In this document: positions 26,244 to 34,649 of the stretch, in pieces | How positions within the stretch are numbered: the first letter of the stretch is position 1 | Layout: the number at the start of each line of letters is the position of its first letter | Origin: an uncultured Chitinophagales bacterium | GTDB lineage: Bacteria > Bacteroidota > Bacteroidia > Chitinophagales > JAHDHT01 | Length of the DNA: 37,625 nt | Assembly: GCA_938023075.1 (NCBI GenBank) | Contig: CALHDG010000149.1 | Coordinates: forward strand, 1-37,625 | Direction of reading: 5' to 3' | The notes under the pieces: generated by a model | What the model saw: only the letters and a program-made list of their open reading frames with translations | Told to the model about the DNA's origin: nothing | The model's database searches: none | Position numbers and translations under genes: made by a program

Positions 26244-26789
26244 TTATTCTCCTCCTTCCTCATCATCATCGTCTTCTTCAGCATCGTCGTCGTCATCATT
26301 GTCTTCTTCTTCACCTTCATCATCGTCATCGCCATAATCTTCATCGTCATCATCGTCCTCTTCTTCACTTTCCTCTTCTTCATCATCTTCTTCTGAATCG
26401 TCATCATCGTCATTGTCTTCTTCTGAGTCGTCATCATCATCATTATCTTCCTCTTCTTCGCCTTCATCATCATCATCGCCGTAATCTTCATCATCATCCT
26501 CTTCCTCTTCTTCACTTTCATCATCATCCTCTTCTTCTTCACTTTCTTCCTCATCGTCATCATCTTTATCCTTTCCTTTGTCATCGTCATCATCATCCAT
26601 ATCATCTTCTCCTTCGTCGTCATCATCGCCAAAATCTTCATCGTCGTCGTCTACCCCTTTATCAAAGCGCTCTTTAATTAATTGTGCATCCTCTTCTAAG
26701 GTTTGAGGAAGGTCTTTTTGGCAAGCCACCAAAAAAACTACACAGAAAGCCATAATGAGTGTTAATAGCTTACTAAATAAATTATTCAT
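26244..26789 (-). CDS. Extremely acidic surface-type lipoprotein
   Basis: From the ATG at 26789 (a longer frame to 26870 lacks a matching signal) the product is 181 residues with an ideal lipoprotein signal (VVFLVACQKD, Cys23). After a short linker (about residues 24-48) almost every residue is Asp or Glu, broken by few G, S, Y, N and K. A unit of the form EDYGDDDDEGE appears three times with variations. The gene ends at its own terminator. Cation binding or an extended anionic brush is the most natural reading; no homologue is assigned. The DNA is a GAT/GAC/GAA triplet tract, so length variation by slippage is likely. Confidence 0.75.
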   Translation of the reverse strand: MNNLFSKLLTLIMAFCVVFLVACQKDLPQTLEEDAQLIKERFDKGVDDDDEDFGDDDDEGEDDMDDDDDDKGKDKDDDDEEESEEEEDDDESEEEEEDDDEDYGDDDDEGEEEEDNDDDDDSEEDNDDDDDSEEDDEEEESEEEDDDDDEDYGDDDDEGEEEDNDDDDDAEEDDDDEEGGE

Positions 26790-27486
26790 TTTTAAAGAAT
26801 TTTGATATAAATACTTGAATAGAGGCAATTTAAGTGCCAAAATACAAATTAATGGGGCAAATTCACGCAATTTCTTATTCTTTCAAAATAGACTATTATG
26901 GGCAACATTATATTTAAAAATTGTTCAATTGCTTCTTGGTCTCCTTATTTTTAGTGATTTTATGTAATTTATAGCATATTATTATACAATCAAAAAACAC
27001 AGAATTCTTACGTATTCACCTACAAATTGCTTCGTTTTACTTATTATGAATGAGCTGTTGAATTAGGTAGTTTCAACCGTCTCTGCAAAGCACAGTTTGC
27101 CTTGCGCCTTTGGCTATGCTCATCAAAAATTATTTTGTCATATAGGTTAAGTTCGCTCTTTTATTTATTTCTACTAAGTAGCGTTTAAAAAAAAGTTGTA
27201 TTTTTAGCAATTACGCGGGCAGCGGCTTGCTACCTTAGCCGAGCCAATAGCATTCATGTGCAATGGGTTGTTTAGTCGCTAAGTGTTATTTTGCAAGTGG
27301 AAAAATTCGGCATTCAAAAATTGGTGTTCGATATCCGATATTTTTTGAATGCTTATTTAAGGAATAATGAATATCGATTAACGAATAATGAATGTTAAAC
27401 GCTATTAAAAATATAAAATTATATAATTAAATAACCAATGATGAACTTATTATACCCATTTGTGCATTATATATAAACAGACAAAC
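26790..27486. repeat. Gene-free divergent spacer with dispersed-repeat remnants
   Basis: The 697 bp between divergent start codons hold no gene. At 27310-27395 TTGGTGTTCGATATCC and GAATATCGATTAACGAATAA form an AT-rich repeat of a kind common in the phylum. Around 27080-27150 a degenerate piece resembling family 2 may be present (CTTTGGCTATGCTCATCA). Confidence 0.4.
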
Positions 27487-28158
27487 GTGAGTACATTAAA
27501 AAAATTAAAATCGCTATTTATTGAGCAAGACGAAGCCGAAGTTGAAGAAGGAAAAAAACCAGAAAAGCAAGTTGATAAATCTGTTCCTGTTTCCAACGCG
27601 CCTTCTCCAAAGCCTACATTGGGTACAGTAAATGTAGAGGGCAAAGCAGACACTAAAATTGTAGAAACCTTATTGACAGCGGTTGAAAAAAACAACTTAG
27701 ATGGTTTTGATTATTTGGAGTATAAAAAATCGTTGCAGTCAATGAAAAAAATGTCGATGTCGGAAGAGTTGATGTATCAATCGGCATTTGCCACGGCTTC
27801 TACTATGGGGGTAACCTTAGATCGTTTGGTGGAAACGGCACAATACTATGTTAAAATTATGGATAAAGAAATGCATAATTTTGGCGAAGCCGTTTCGAAA
27901 CAAAACAATGAAATGGTGGTGAAGCGAAAAGAACAAAGCCTGTTGGTAGAAGAGCAATTAGCCCAAAAGAAAAAGCAAATAGAACTGTTGGAAAAAGAAA
28001 TTGTGACTCTAAATGAAAAACAACAAAAACTAAAGCACGATATTGAACTATCTTCAAATAAAATAGCACAAACAAAAGCAAATTTTGAAAAATCATTTTT
28101 AAATTTGAGACAACAATTTGAAAGTGATATTGTTAAAATGAAAAAATATTTAAAATAG
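27487..28158 (+). CDS. Coiled-coil protein, first of a coupled pair
   Basis: The product is 223 residues from the GTG at 27487 (MSTLKKLKSLFIEQ); an in-frame TTG at 27460 is less likely. There is no signal peptide. A Pro/Lys-rich linker precedes a small globular helical domain at about 65-130 (KIVETLLTAVEKNNLDGFDY, then MYQSAFATASTMGVTLDRLV). A long coiled coil follows to the end (LVEEQLAQKKKQIELLEKEI and onwards). It ends one base before the next gene, so the two are translationally coupled. I do not recognise the family. A scaffold or regulator of the membrane partner is the natural guess. Confidence 0.75.
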   Translation: MSTLKKLKSLFIEQDEAEVEEGKKPEKQVDKSVPVSNAPSPKPTLGTVNVEGKADTKIVETLLTAVEKNNLDGFDYLEYKKSLQSMKKMSMSEELMYQSAFATASTMGVTLDRLVETAQYYVKIMDKEMHNFGEAVSKQNNEMVVKRKEQSLLVEEQLAQKKKQIELLEKEIVTLNEKQQKLKHDIELSSNKIAQTKANFEKSFLNLRQQFESDIVKMKKYLK

Positions 28159-28159
28159 C

Positions 28160-29185
28160 ATGGCAGAACAATTTAAACCAAAAACATTTTGGCAGCGCCC
28201 CGAAGGTAAGTTAGGTGCCGTTGTAGGGGCAGCGGGCTTGGCAGGCTTAGGCTGGTTAATTTTTTCAAACCTTTCAACCTTAATAGCCTTAACCGCCAGC
28301 GCCATTGGCTTAGTGGTATTATTGAGCGTGCTTGCCGGTTTAATCTATATCATTTTAGACCCCAAGTTTCGCAACTTAATGTTTTACATTTATAAATCCA
28401 TTATGCGAACTATAACGGGTATTTTTATTCAGATAGACCCGATTGGGGTTTTACGTTCGTATGTAGATGATTTGAAAAGCAACTTGCGTAAAATGGACAA
28501 GCAAATTGCCAACTTACGTGGGCAAATGCGCAAGTTAAAAACCATTATTACGCAAAACAGACAAACCATCAACTCGAATTTGGCAATGGCAAATGAAGCT
28601 AAAAAACAAGACAAACGCAATATTATGATTTTAAAAAGTCGTAAAGCCGGGCGTATGCAAGAATCTAATTTAAAGTTAGAAGACTTGTATAAGAAGATGG
28701 AAATTATGTACCGCGTATTGGTGAAGATGTTTGAGAATTCGGAGATTTTAATTGAAGATGTAGAAGACCAGGTTGAAGTAAAAAAGCAAGAACGGGATGC
28801 TATTAATGCCAGTACCAGTGCCATGAAATCGGCTATGAATATTATAAGAGGCAAGGGCAACAAAAAGGAAATGTTTGACCAGGCAATGGAGCATATTGCT
28901 GATGATGTAGGTGCCAAAGTAGGAGAGATGGAACGCTTTATGGAAATCTCCAGCAACTTTATGGATTCGGTAGATTTACAAAATGGCGTTTTTGAAGAAG
29001 AAGGTTTAAAAATGTTAGAAAAATGGGAGAAAGAAGGGGTAAGCATGATTTTAGGTGATGATAAAGATTTGTTAGTAATGCAAGGCAACTCCGATTCTGC
29101 TACTGTTGATTTAGATGCTCCTTTAGAAAAAGGAGCGCGCGGTGAAAATCAATATGCCGATTTGTTTAAGATGTATAACAATTAA
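28160..29185 (+). CDS. Two-helix membrane protein with PspA/ESCRT-III-like helical body
   Basis: The 341-residue protein begins with a short basic segment and two membrane helices (about 18-38 and 43-68: LGAVVGAAGLAGLGWLIF, LVVLLSVLAGLIYIIL). A soluble body of long helices starts at about 95 (VDDLKSNLRKMDKQIANLR). The helical hairpin followed by shorter helices (MYRVLVKMFENSEILIEDV, FEEEGLKMLEKWEKEG) has the look of PspA/IM30/ESCRT-III proteins, but is anchored by membrane helices and has no recognised domain. It is coupled to the coiled-coil gene upstream. Membrane maintenance is inference from shape only. Confidence 0.7.
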   Translation: MAEQFKPKTFWQRPEGKLGAVVGAAGLAGLGWLIFSNLSTLIALTASAIGLVVLLSVLAGLIYIILDPKFRNLMFYIYKSIMRTITGIFIQIDPIGVLRSYVDDLKSNLRKMDKQIANLRGQMRKLKTIITQNRQTINSNLAMANEAKKQDKRNIMILKSRKAGRMQESNLKLEDLYKKMEIMYRVLVKMFENSEILIEDVEDQVEVKKQERDAINASTSAMKSAMNIIRGKGNKKEMFDQAMEHIADDVGAKVGEMERFMEISSNFMDSVDLQNGVFEEEGLKMLEKWEKEGVSMILGDDKDLLVMQGNSDSATVDLDAPLEKGARGENQYADLFKMYNN

Positions 29186-29315
29186 GCTTTACACAAATTT
29201 GCATTTCATTTAAAACATCTACTTGCCAATCCTTAATTATCTTTATGATAATCTGAGGGTTGGATATTTCATTTCCAATACCACATTAAAAAATTCATTA
29301 AACTAAAAAATTAAT

Positions 29316-29825
29316 ATGACTATTTTTAAAAACACATTTGCTGTTATTTTAGTGATGTTGCAAGTAATGGTATCTTGCGCACAAAATGATAAAATGACCA
29401 ATGAAAAGCTTGGTGACATTATTAATAAATTAAGTGGGCAAGTTGAAGGACAAAACGGCAATTGGCAATTTGTTATCGATTCTACACCCTTTATTTGCCT
29501 TACTGATGTTACCCATAACCGTATGAGAATTATTTCACCCATAGAAGAATTGACCAAGCTTACCGAAGATCAACTATTAAAATGTATGGAAGCCAATTTT
29601 CATACCGTGTTAGATTCAAAATATGCCGTTTCAGAAGGAACTTTATGGTCAGTATTTATTCATCCACTAAAAGAACTAAGCGAAAAGCAAGTGATTAGTG
29701 CGATTTCTCAAGTCTATTCAGGAGCCAAAACATTTGGAAGCCTTTACAGTAGTGGGCAGTTGTCCTTTCCAAAAGCAACAGATAAAAATGACCGGAAGAA
29801 GAAAAAGAAGTTTAAGCGAGGTTGA
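29316..29825 (+). CDS. Secreted YbjN-like protein
   Basis: The 169-residue protein has an N-terminal signal (LVMLQVMVSCAQ, possibly lipidated at the Cys) and a domain (about 45-150) with WQFVIDSTPFICLTDVTHN, RMRIISPIEEL and MEANFHTVLDSKYAVSEG, resembling the YbjN/type III chaperone-like alpha/beta fold. A lysine-rich tail ends it. It follows the coiled-coil/PspA-like pair on the same strand after 130 bp and could be part of the same unit. Function unknown. Confidence 0.7.
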   Translation: MTIFKNTFAVILVMLQVMVSCAQNDKMTNEKLGDIINKLSGQVEGQNGNWQFVIDSTPFICLTDVTHNRMRIISPIEELTKLTEDQLLKCMEANFHTVLDSKYAVSEGTLWSVFIHPLKELSEKQVISAISQVYSGAKTFGSLYSSGQLSFPKATDKNDRKKKKKFKRG

Positions 29826-29888
29826 TGGTTTTAATGGAGAAGCTGAACGGAAGTCATTTTATTGATTGATCAAAGATCGGCAACTCTC

Positions 29889-29925
29889 CAAGACCTGATA
29901 GATTTCCAAAAACTGTCAGGTCTTG
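29889..29925. terminator. Hairpin between convergent genes
   Basis: CAAGACCTGA (29889-29898) pairs perfectly with TCAGGTCTTG (29916-29925). It lies between convergent genes (29825 and 30007), so it may serve as a bidirectional terminator. The same palindrome occurs as a dispersed repeat in related genomes in my recollection. Confidence 0.5.
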
Positions 29926-30006
29926 AAAATAAATTTGTGATTATTTCTTTTATGAAGAAGTGAGTTGTAACCTCGTTTTTGAGAATTAAGAACAGGAGTT
30001 ATAAAT

Positions 30007-30648
30007 TTAGGACGTAAAAATGGTTTTAAAAAACAAGGGCATTTGTGAAGTGCCACTATTGGGGTTTTCAAAACTAAATTTTTTGATAGCAGTAGCATGT
30101 TTTAGAGCAGTATTTACGTGCGGCTTTAGTTTTGAATAAATATCATTGTTTCGCTTGACATAGAATTGCCGAGTTTTCTCATAACCAGATAAATATTTTT
30201 TGGTGTTCAAAAGTTTTTCAACTGGTTCACATTTTTGAAATAATTTGTTGGTTTGTTCAAAATGCAATAGAAACCAAAACTCCAAACAGGGGTTATTTAT
30301 GATGAACACCATCTTCTTCTTCAATTCTTCATTTTTCTGAACTTCAATTTCATACTTTATCAATTTCTGAAGTGATGTTTCAGCACCCTTTTTTGATTTT
30401 TTAGTTTCACTCAACACAACATCTAAATCGATGATCCAGAAAACTTTGGTATAATCTTCAGCAAGCACTTTTGCCATCTTAAATTGATCTTCCAGTTTTT
30501 TCTTCACAGGTAGTTTCGGTTCAATATTAATGTTTAAATTTCGTTCGTTACGCTTCAACATTTGCAAATACCAAAATTCGGTTTTGCCTTCAACCACAAT
30601 TGCATAAACGGGTTTACTCTTTCGCAGCTTTTTTCTTCGCCTACTCAT
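30007..30648 (-). CDS. RloB family TOPRIM-like protein
   Basis: The 213-residue protein matches the RloB family: a basic start (RRRKKLRKSK), IVVEGKTEFWYLQML with E20, the acidic pair in FWIIDLDVVL (D74, D76), and the diagnostic NNPCLEFWFLLHF (118-130). The last is the strongest mark. RloB proteins are TOPRIM-fold proteins usually encoded beside an ATPase and linked to restriction loci and to the AbiL abortive-infection system. Its ATG lies two bases after the stop of the ATPase gene, so the pair is co-translated. Nuclease activity is inferred, not shown. Confidence 0.9.
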   Translation of the reverse strand: MSRRRKKLRKSKPVYAIVVEGKTEFWYLQMLKRNERNLNINIEPKLPVKKKLEDQFKMAKVLAEDYTKVFWIIDLDVVLSETKKSKKGAETSLQKLIKYEIEVQKNEELKKKMVFIINNPCLEFWFLLHFEQTNKLFQKCEPVEKLLNTKKYLSGYEKTRQFYVKRNNDIYSKLKPHVNTALKHATAIKKFSFENPNSGTSQMPLFFKTIFTS

Positions 30649-30650
30649 TT

Positions 30651-31925
30651 CTACAGATCAATATAGTAATCTCCTAAATTAGGTACTCCACCTAATTTGC
30701 CACTTTTGTAAGCATTTAAGCGGTTGGTGGTATCCCTTATAACTGAAGAATCAAAATCAGCTAATGAATATAATTCGGTAGCGCAGTCTGGGTTGTTTTT
30801 ATCAGTTATCCAAATAGCATCGTCTCTAAAAATGTCTTTGTTATTTAAGATTTCACGATTATGGGTTGTAGCAAGTATTTGAGAATTATTGGAGTTCATC
30901 AAAAAGGTCGTTAATATATGTAGATATAAATCCGGATGAAGTGCTAATTCTAATTCATCAATTAGTAATAAGCTATATTGTGGAGTGCTAACTAATAACC
31001 ATAAATAGAATGATAAATCAAGAACTCTTAGCGTACCGTTCGACTGTAATTCTGAAGGAAGGGTAAATTTTTTGTTTCCTACTTTATGTTCAAATTCGAT
31101 GTGATAATGTTCTTCAAGTATTTTTTTATCGATTTTTTTTGTGTGATTAATTAATTGAAGGTTTTTTTCTAAAGGTACGTTATACAAATTAGAAATATTG
31201 AAATCCGCTTTTTGTAAAATGCTCAGCATAAAATTTTTGCTGTCCTTATCTTCTACTGCATCCTTTAGATACTGAAAATAATCTTGATTATTAAAAAGTA
31301 ATTGATGCTCAATACTATAAGGCAAATTAGCAAACCAATCAATCACTTCTTTTAATTCTCCTAAATCAATATTTGTTTTTAAAAATCCTCCGAAAACCGT
31401 ATTATTCCATAATGTATTAGATTCCAATGTCTTTTTAAAGGTCTTATCAATTTTTAGTTTATCCCCGAACTTTATTTCAGTAAATTGATTTTTTATATCC
31501 GACTTTCTATTAAAAATAATTGTCTTTTTAGGATCATATTTAATTAAAGACTCATTTACAATAGCTTTCTTAAAAAAGACAATTTCATAATAATATCTAA
31601 TGCCGTTTTGGATGAATTCAATAGAGATGTAACTGTTTGAATTTGGAGTATTTTCATCAAAAAGAAAAGGATTAAAATCTAACTCATCAGTCTTTTTTTC
31701 TTTAGGAAATAATACAATTGTAATCAAAAAATGTAATACATGCAAAACAGTCGTCTTCCCTGAAGCATTCGCCCCATATATCAAACCCAATTTTAACAAG
31801 CGATGGCCAGTTTCTGTTTTAATAACATAAATATCTTCTAAATGAGTTGATTTATCTGCTTCAAAAGATAAGGTCTGCTTATCTTTTATTGAACCAAAAT
31901 TTTGAACACTAAAGTTGATGATCAT
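30651..31925 (-). CDS. AAA/ABC-type ATPase partner of RloB (RloA/AbiLi-like)
   Basis: The 424-residue protein has an SMC/ABC-like ATPase layout: IINFSVQNFGSIKDKQTLSF at the N-terminus, Walker A GANASGKTT (51-59), an ABC-signature-like LQSNGTLR (293-300), Walker B LLLIDELE (319-326) with the LHP D-loop, and the H-motif TTHNREIL (353-360). The middle region (about 75-280) is helical/beta and variable. It belongs to the AAA_15/AAA_21-type ATPases encoded in many phage defence modules with a TOPRIM partner. Sensing a phage signal and activating RloB is the likely mode, by analogy. Its own promoter must lie in the divergent spacer shared with mnmG. Confidence 0.9.
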   Translation of the reverse strand: MIINFSVQNFGSIKDKQTLSFEADKSTHLEDIYVIKTETGHRLLKLGLIYGANASGKTTVLHVLHFLITIVLFPKEKKTDELDFNPFLFDENTPNSNSYISIEFIQNGIRYYYEIVFFKKAIVNESLIKYDPKKTIIFNRKSDIKNQFTEIKFGDKLKIDKTFKKTLESNTLWNNTVFGGFLKTNIDLGELKEVIDWFANLPYSIEHQLLFNNQDYFQYLKDAVEDKDSKNFMLSILQKADFNISNLYNVPLEKNLQLINHTKKIDKKILEEHYHIEFEHKVGNKKFTLPSELQSNGTLRVLDLSFYLWLLVSTPQYSLLLIDELELALHPDLYLHILTTFLMNSNNSQILATTHNREILNNKDIFRDDAIWITDKNNPDCATELYSLADFDSSVIRDTTNRLNAYKSGKLGGVPNLGDYYIDL

Positions 31926-32113
31926 ATCAATATATGTAAATCGTTTACAAAATAAGCTATTTAAATTGATATTTATAGATGTTTTTCATTAAAAACTGAA
32001 ATTGATTTACATAAAAATTCACTAGGTTCTCCTGAAAATTTTGATTGCAACTTACCGCTGTTAGAAAGTGAATTGTTTATGATCATTCGAAATTAAAAAC
32101 CACCTACATATCG

Positions 32114-32121
32114 TATCTTTG
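32114..32121 (+). promoter_or_regulatory. Perfect -7 promoter box for mnmG
   Basis: TATCTTTG at 32114-32121, ten bases before the ATG at 32131. A TTCG at 32086-32089 may act as a -33 element, with a 24-bp spacing. The leader would be only a few nucleotides long. This box also explains why the in-frame TTG at 32119 is not the start. Confidence 0.55.
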
Positions 32122-32130
32122 CGCCCAATC

Positions 32131-33990
32131 ATGTTTCCAACATACGATATAATTATAGTAGGCGGTGGGCACGCCGGTAGTGAAGCGGCAGCAGCAGCCG
32201 CTAACCTTGGCTCAAAAACCTTATTGATTACCATGAATATGGAGGTAATTGCTAAAATGAGTTGCAACCCGGCAATGGGCGGTGTTGCCAAAGGACAAAT
32301 TGTTCGAGAGATAGATGCCTTAGGCGGCTACAGCGGTATTGTATCCGATGAAACCATGATTCAATTTCGGATGCTCAACCGCAGTAAAGGACCCGCCATG
32401 TGGTCGCCGCGTTGCCAGAGTGACCGTATGCGCTTTGCCGAAAAATGGCGATTAATGTTAGAACAAACGCCCAATCTTGATTTTTGGCAAGATATGGTGA
32501 CCGGCTTGTTAATAAAAGGAGATCAAATAGTAGGCGTAAAAACCGGCTTAGGAGTTGAGATTAACTGCAAAGCAGTCGTGCTAACCAATGGTACTTTTTT
32601 AAATGGAAAAATTCACGTAGGCGAAAAGAATTTTGGTGGTGGCAGAATGGGGGAAAAGTCGGCAACCGGTATTACCGCTCAACTGATTGAATTGGGTTTT
32701 GAACATGGGCGTATGAAAACCGGCACCCCACCACGCATAGATGGGCGCAGTTTAAATTACAGCTTAATGGAAGAACAAGCCGGAGAAGAATGTCCTGAAG
32801 GATTTTCATTTACTGATACCCAAAAGCCCACCGGGCAACGTCCTTGCCACATTACTTATACCAATCCAAAAGTTCACGATATTTTAAAAACCGGTTTTGA
32901 AAAATCGCCTATGTTTGCCGGACGAATTCAAGGTATTGGTCCACGCTACTGCCCTTCTATTGAAGATAAAATTAACCGCTTTGCCGAGCGCGAACGCCAC
33001 CAATTGTTTGTGGAGCCCGAAGGTTGGCATACCATCGAAATTTATGTGAATGGTTTTTCTTCTTCTTTACCAGAAGAAGTTCAATATAAAGCCTTGCAAC
33101 ACGTGCCCGGCTTTGAAAATTGCAGAATGTTTAGACCAGGTTATGCAATTGAGTATGATTACTTTCCACCTATACAATTAAAACACAATTTAGAAACCAA
33201 GTTGATTCACAACCTGTTTTTTGCCGGACAAATTAATGGAACCACCGGCTATGAAGAAGCGGCTTGCCAGGGCTTAATGGCTGGTATAAATGCACATCAA
33301 AACATAAACGAGTTAGCCCCTTTAATTTTAAAAAGAGACGAAGCTTATATTGGAGTACTGATTGATGATTTGATTAATAAAGGAACGGATGAGCCTTACC
33401 GGATGTTTACTTCGAGGGCGGAATATCGTATTTTATTGCGACAAGATAATGCCGATATCCGCCTAACTCATATTGGTAACCAACTCGGGCTTGCTGACGA
33501 AAACCGTTTGCAAAAAGTACATGAGAAAAAGCAACAAACCCAAGCTATTGAAAAATGGTTAAGCAAAACCAGTGTTTCTCCCGATCAGGTTAATCCTTTG
33601 TTAACGTCCGTAAATTCTTCTCTCATCAACCAAAAAGTGAAATTAAAAACGATTTTTTTACGCCCTAATGTAGATTTTGATTTGTTGACTAAGATTGATT
33701 TTATACAAGAAGCCCTTGCCGGTTACGATACCGAAGTGTTGCAACAAGCGGCTATTCAAATGAAGTACGAAGGCTATATTGTTCGGGAAAAAGAAAACGC
33801 CGAAAAGATGCATCGATTAGAAAACATTAAATTAAATGAGCATTACGACTATAATCAAATTGTGTCGCTTTCTGCCGAAGGCAGAGAAAAACTGAAAAAG
33901 ATTAAACCGCTAAGCTTGGGGCAAGCTAGCCGGATAAGTGGGGTTTCCGCTGCAGACATTTCGGTATTGATGGTTCATTTGGGGAGATAA
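32131..33990 (+). CDS. mnmG: tRNA uridine-5-carboxymethylaminomethyl modification enzyme MnmG (GidA)
   Basis: MnmG, with MnmE, modifies U34 in the wobble position of certain tRNAs in the cytoplasm, using FAD. The 619-residue product (usual length) starts [20 protein letters not shown], the FAD-binding Rossmann motif. Then come [50 protein letters not shown] and, near the middle, [20 protein letters not shown], all highly conserved. The C-terminal helical domain ends with [20 protein letters not shown], also standard. No MnmE gene is in the window. A repeat copy begins directly at its stop codon, with no terminator in between. Confidence 0.98.
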   Translation: MFPTYDIIIVGGGHAGSEAAAAAANLGSKTLLITMNMEVIAKMSCNPAMGGVAKGQIVREIDALGGYSGIVSDETMIQFRMLNRSKGPAMWSPRCQSDRMRFAEKWRLMLEQTPNLDFWQDMVTGLLIKGDQIVGVKTGLGVEINCKAVVLTNGTFLNGKIHVGEKNFGGGRMGEKSATGITAQLIELGFEHGRMKTGTPPRIDGRSLNYSLMEEQAGEECPEGFSFTDTQKPTGQRPCHITYTNPKVHDILKTGFEKSPMFAGRIQGIGPRYCPSIEDKINRFAERERHQLFVEPEGWHTIEIYVNGFSSSLPEEVQYKALQHVPGFENCRMFRPGYAIEYDYFPPIQLKHNLETKLIHNLFFAGQINGTTGYEEAACQGLMAGINAHQNINELAPLILKRDEAYIGVLIDDLINKGTDEPYRMFTSRAEYRILLRQDNADIRLTHIGNQLGLADENRLQKVHEKKQQTQAIEKWLSKTSVSPDQVNPLLTSVNSSLINQKVKLKTIFLRPNVDFDLLTKIDFIQEALAGYDTEVLQQAAIQMKYEGYIVREKENAEKMHRLENIKLNEHYDYNQIVSLSAEGREKLKKIKPLSLGQASRISGVSAADISVLMVHLGR

Positions 33991-33994
33991 GTAG

Positions 33995-34242
33995 ATAAGT
34001 TTATCAAAGTGGTTGATACTGTATTGTTTTGGATTGTCACCCTTTTTTTTCTTTCTACGAAGTACTGACGTTTTTAAACTAGCCCCGATTGCAGCGGTTA
34101 TGCCATTTTGAGTGGCTTTTGCAGCGCAGGCAAATGGCATTTGAGCGGAAAGCGGGACCACCGTTTTTATCATGCTGCAAAGTTTCGCTTCAAAAAAAAA
34201 TTAGTGCAGAGGACTAAATTACTTTATTGTTTGAATAAACTT
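33995..34242 (-). repeat. Family-1 structured repeat, copy C
   Basis: The orientation equals copy B. It begins GATAAGTTTATCAAAG five bases after the mnmG stop and ends near CTTTATTGTTTGAATAAACT. The core is at about 34078-34158, with hairpin arms ATGCCATT (34100-34107) and AATGGCAT (34133-34140). The 87-codon minus-strand frame across it shares ITAAIGASLKTSVLRRK with copy A, but is not considered a gene. Confidence 0.88.
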
Positions 34243-34299
34243 GTTGATAATTCAAAAATAACTGTCCATTTTTACCTTTGAGATTTTCCGAACTACTTC

Positions 34300-34396
34300 T
34301 TTAAAAATACTCGTCTTAGTTCCCCACTATGACTATGTTTTTCGCCTCGTCTATCAAAAAATGACTTTGACATAAAAAGTAGATTTATTTTCTCCG
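34300..34396 (-). repeat. Family-2 short repeat
   Basis: The inverse copy of the repeat at 15203-15312: in minus orientation it reads AAAATAAATCTACTTTTTAT, then TCAAAGTCATTTTTTGATAG and ACGAGGCGAAAAACATAGTC. It abuts the leucine-rich-repeat remnant at 34399. Confidence 0.75.
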
Positions 34397-34398
34397 CA

Positions 34399-34563
34399 TT
34401 ACTTATAGATGCAAAGAATGGGGACATTCATTTTATTATCTGCAAGAGTTAATATTTTAGGATTTTCCAAATTTCCAATAACATCAGGTAATTGACCGGT
34501 AATACTATTTTCAACCATTTTGACAAATGTAACTTTAGCTAAGTCTCCAATGGCGGCTGCTAT
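34399..34563 (-). pseudogene. Leucine-rich-repeat gene remnant
   Basis: A minus-strand frame reads IAAAIGDLAKVTFVKM, VENSITGQLPDVIGNLE and PKILTLADNKMNVP before a stop at 34399. This is the plant-type LRR pattern (N-x-ITG-x-LP-x-x-IGNL-x-N-x-x-x-LxLxxN). There is no start codon in the right place and no signal peptide or second full repeat, so it is a decayed fragment. Its end coincides with the family-2 repeat. The rest of the gap to nadK (34564-34649) holds nothing recognisable. Confidence 0.6.
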
Positions 34564-34649
34564 ATAGAAAAAATTACACTTCCATATAGCAAAATAAATT
34601 AATCAGCATCGTTTATTGTTATCTGAAAAATTCATTGTAATAACGGCTC

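Noticed and set aside
26244-26640. Regular short-period repeats considered as a CRISPR array
   Set aside because: The period is a codon triplet within a protein-coding frame. There are no spacers of uniform length and no cas genes.
26231-26641. 136-codon Met/Lys-rich frame opposite in phase to the acidic lipoprotein
   Set aside because: It is the GAT/GAA triplet tract read one base out of phase. It has no signal, and the acidic frame has a proper lipoprotein signal and terminator.
29889-29925. Perfect inverted repeat considered as an attachment site
   Set aside because: No integrase, no second copy in the window and no mobile gene are present. A terminator or dispersed palindrome explains it better.
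32119-32131. TTG at 32119 as the mnmG start
   Set aside because: It lies inside a perfect -7 promoter box (TATCTTTG, 32114-32121). The ATG at 32131 gives the family-typical N-terminus.
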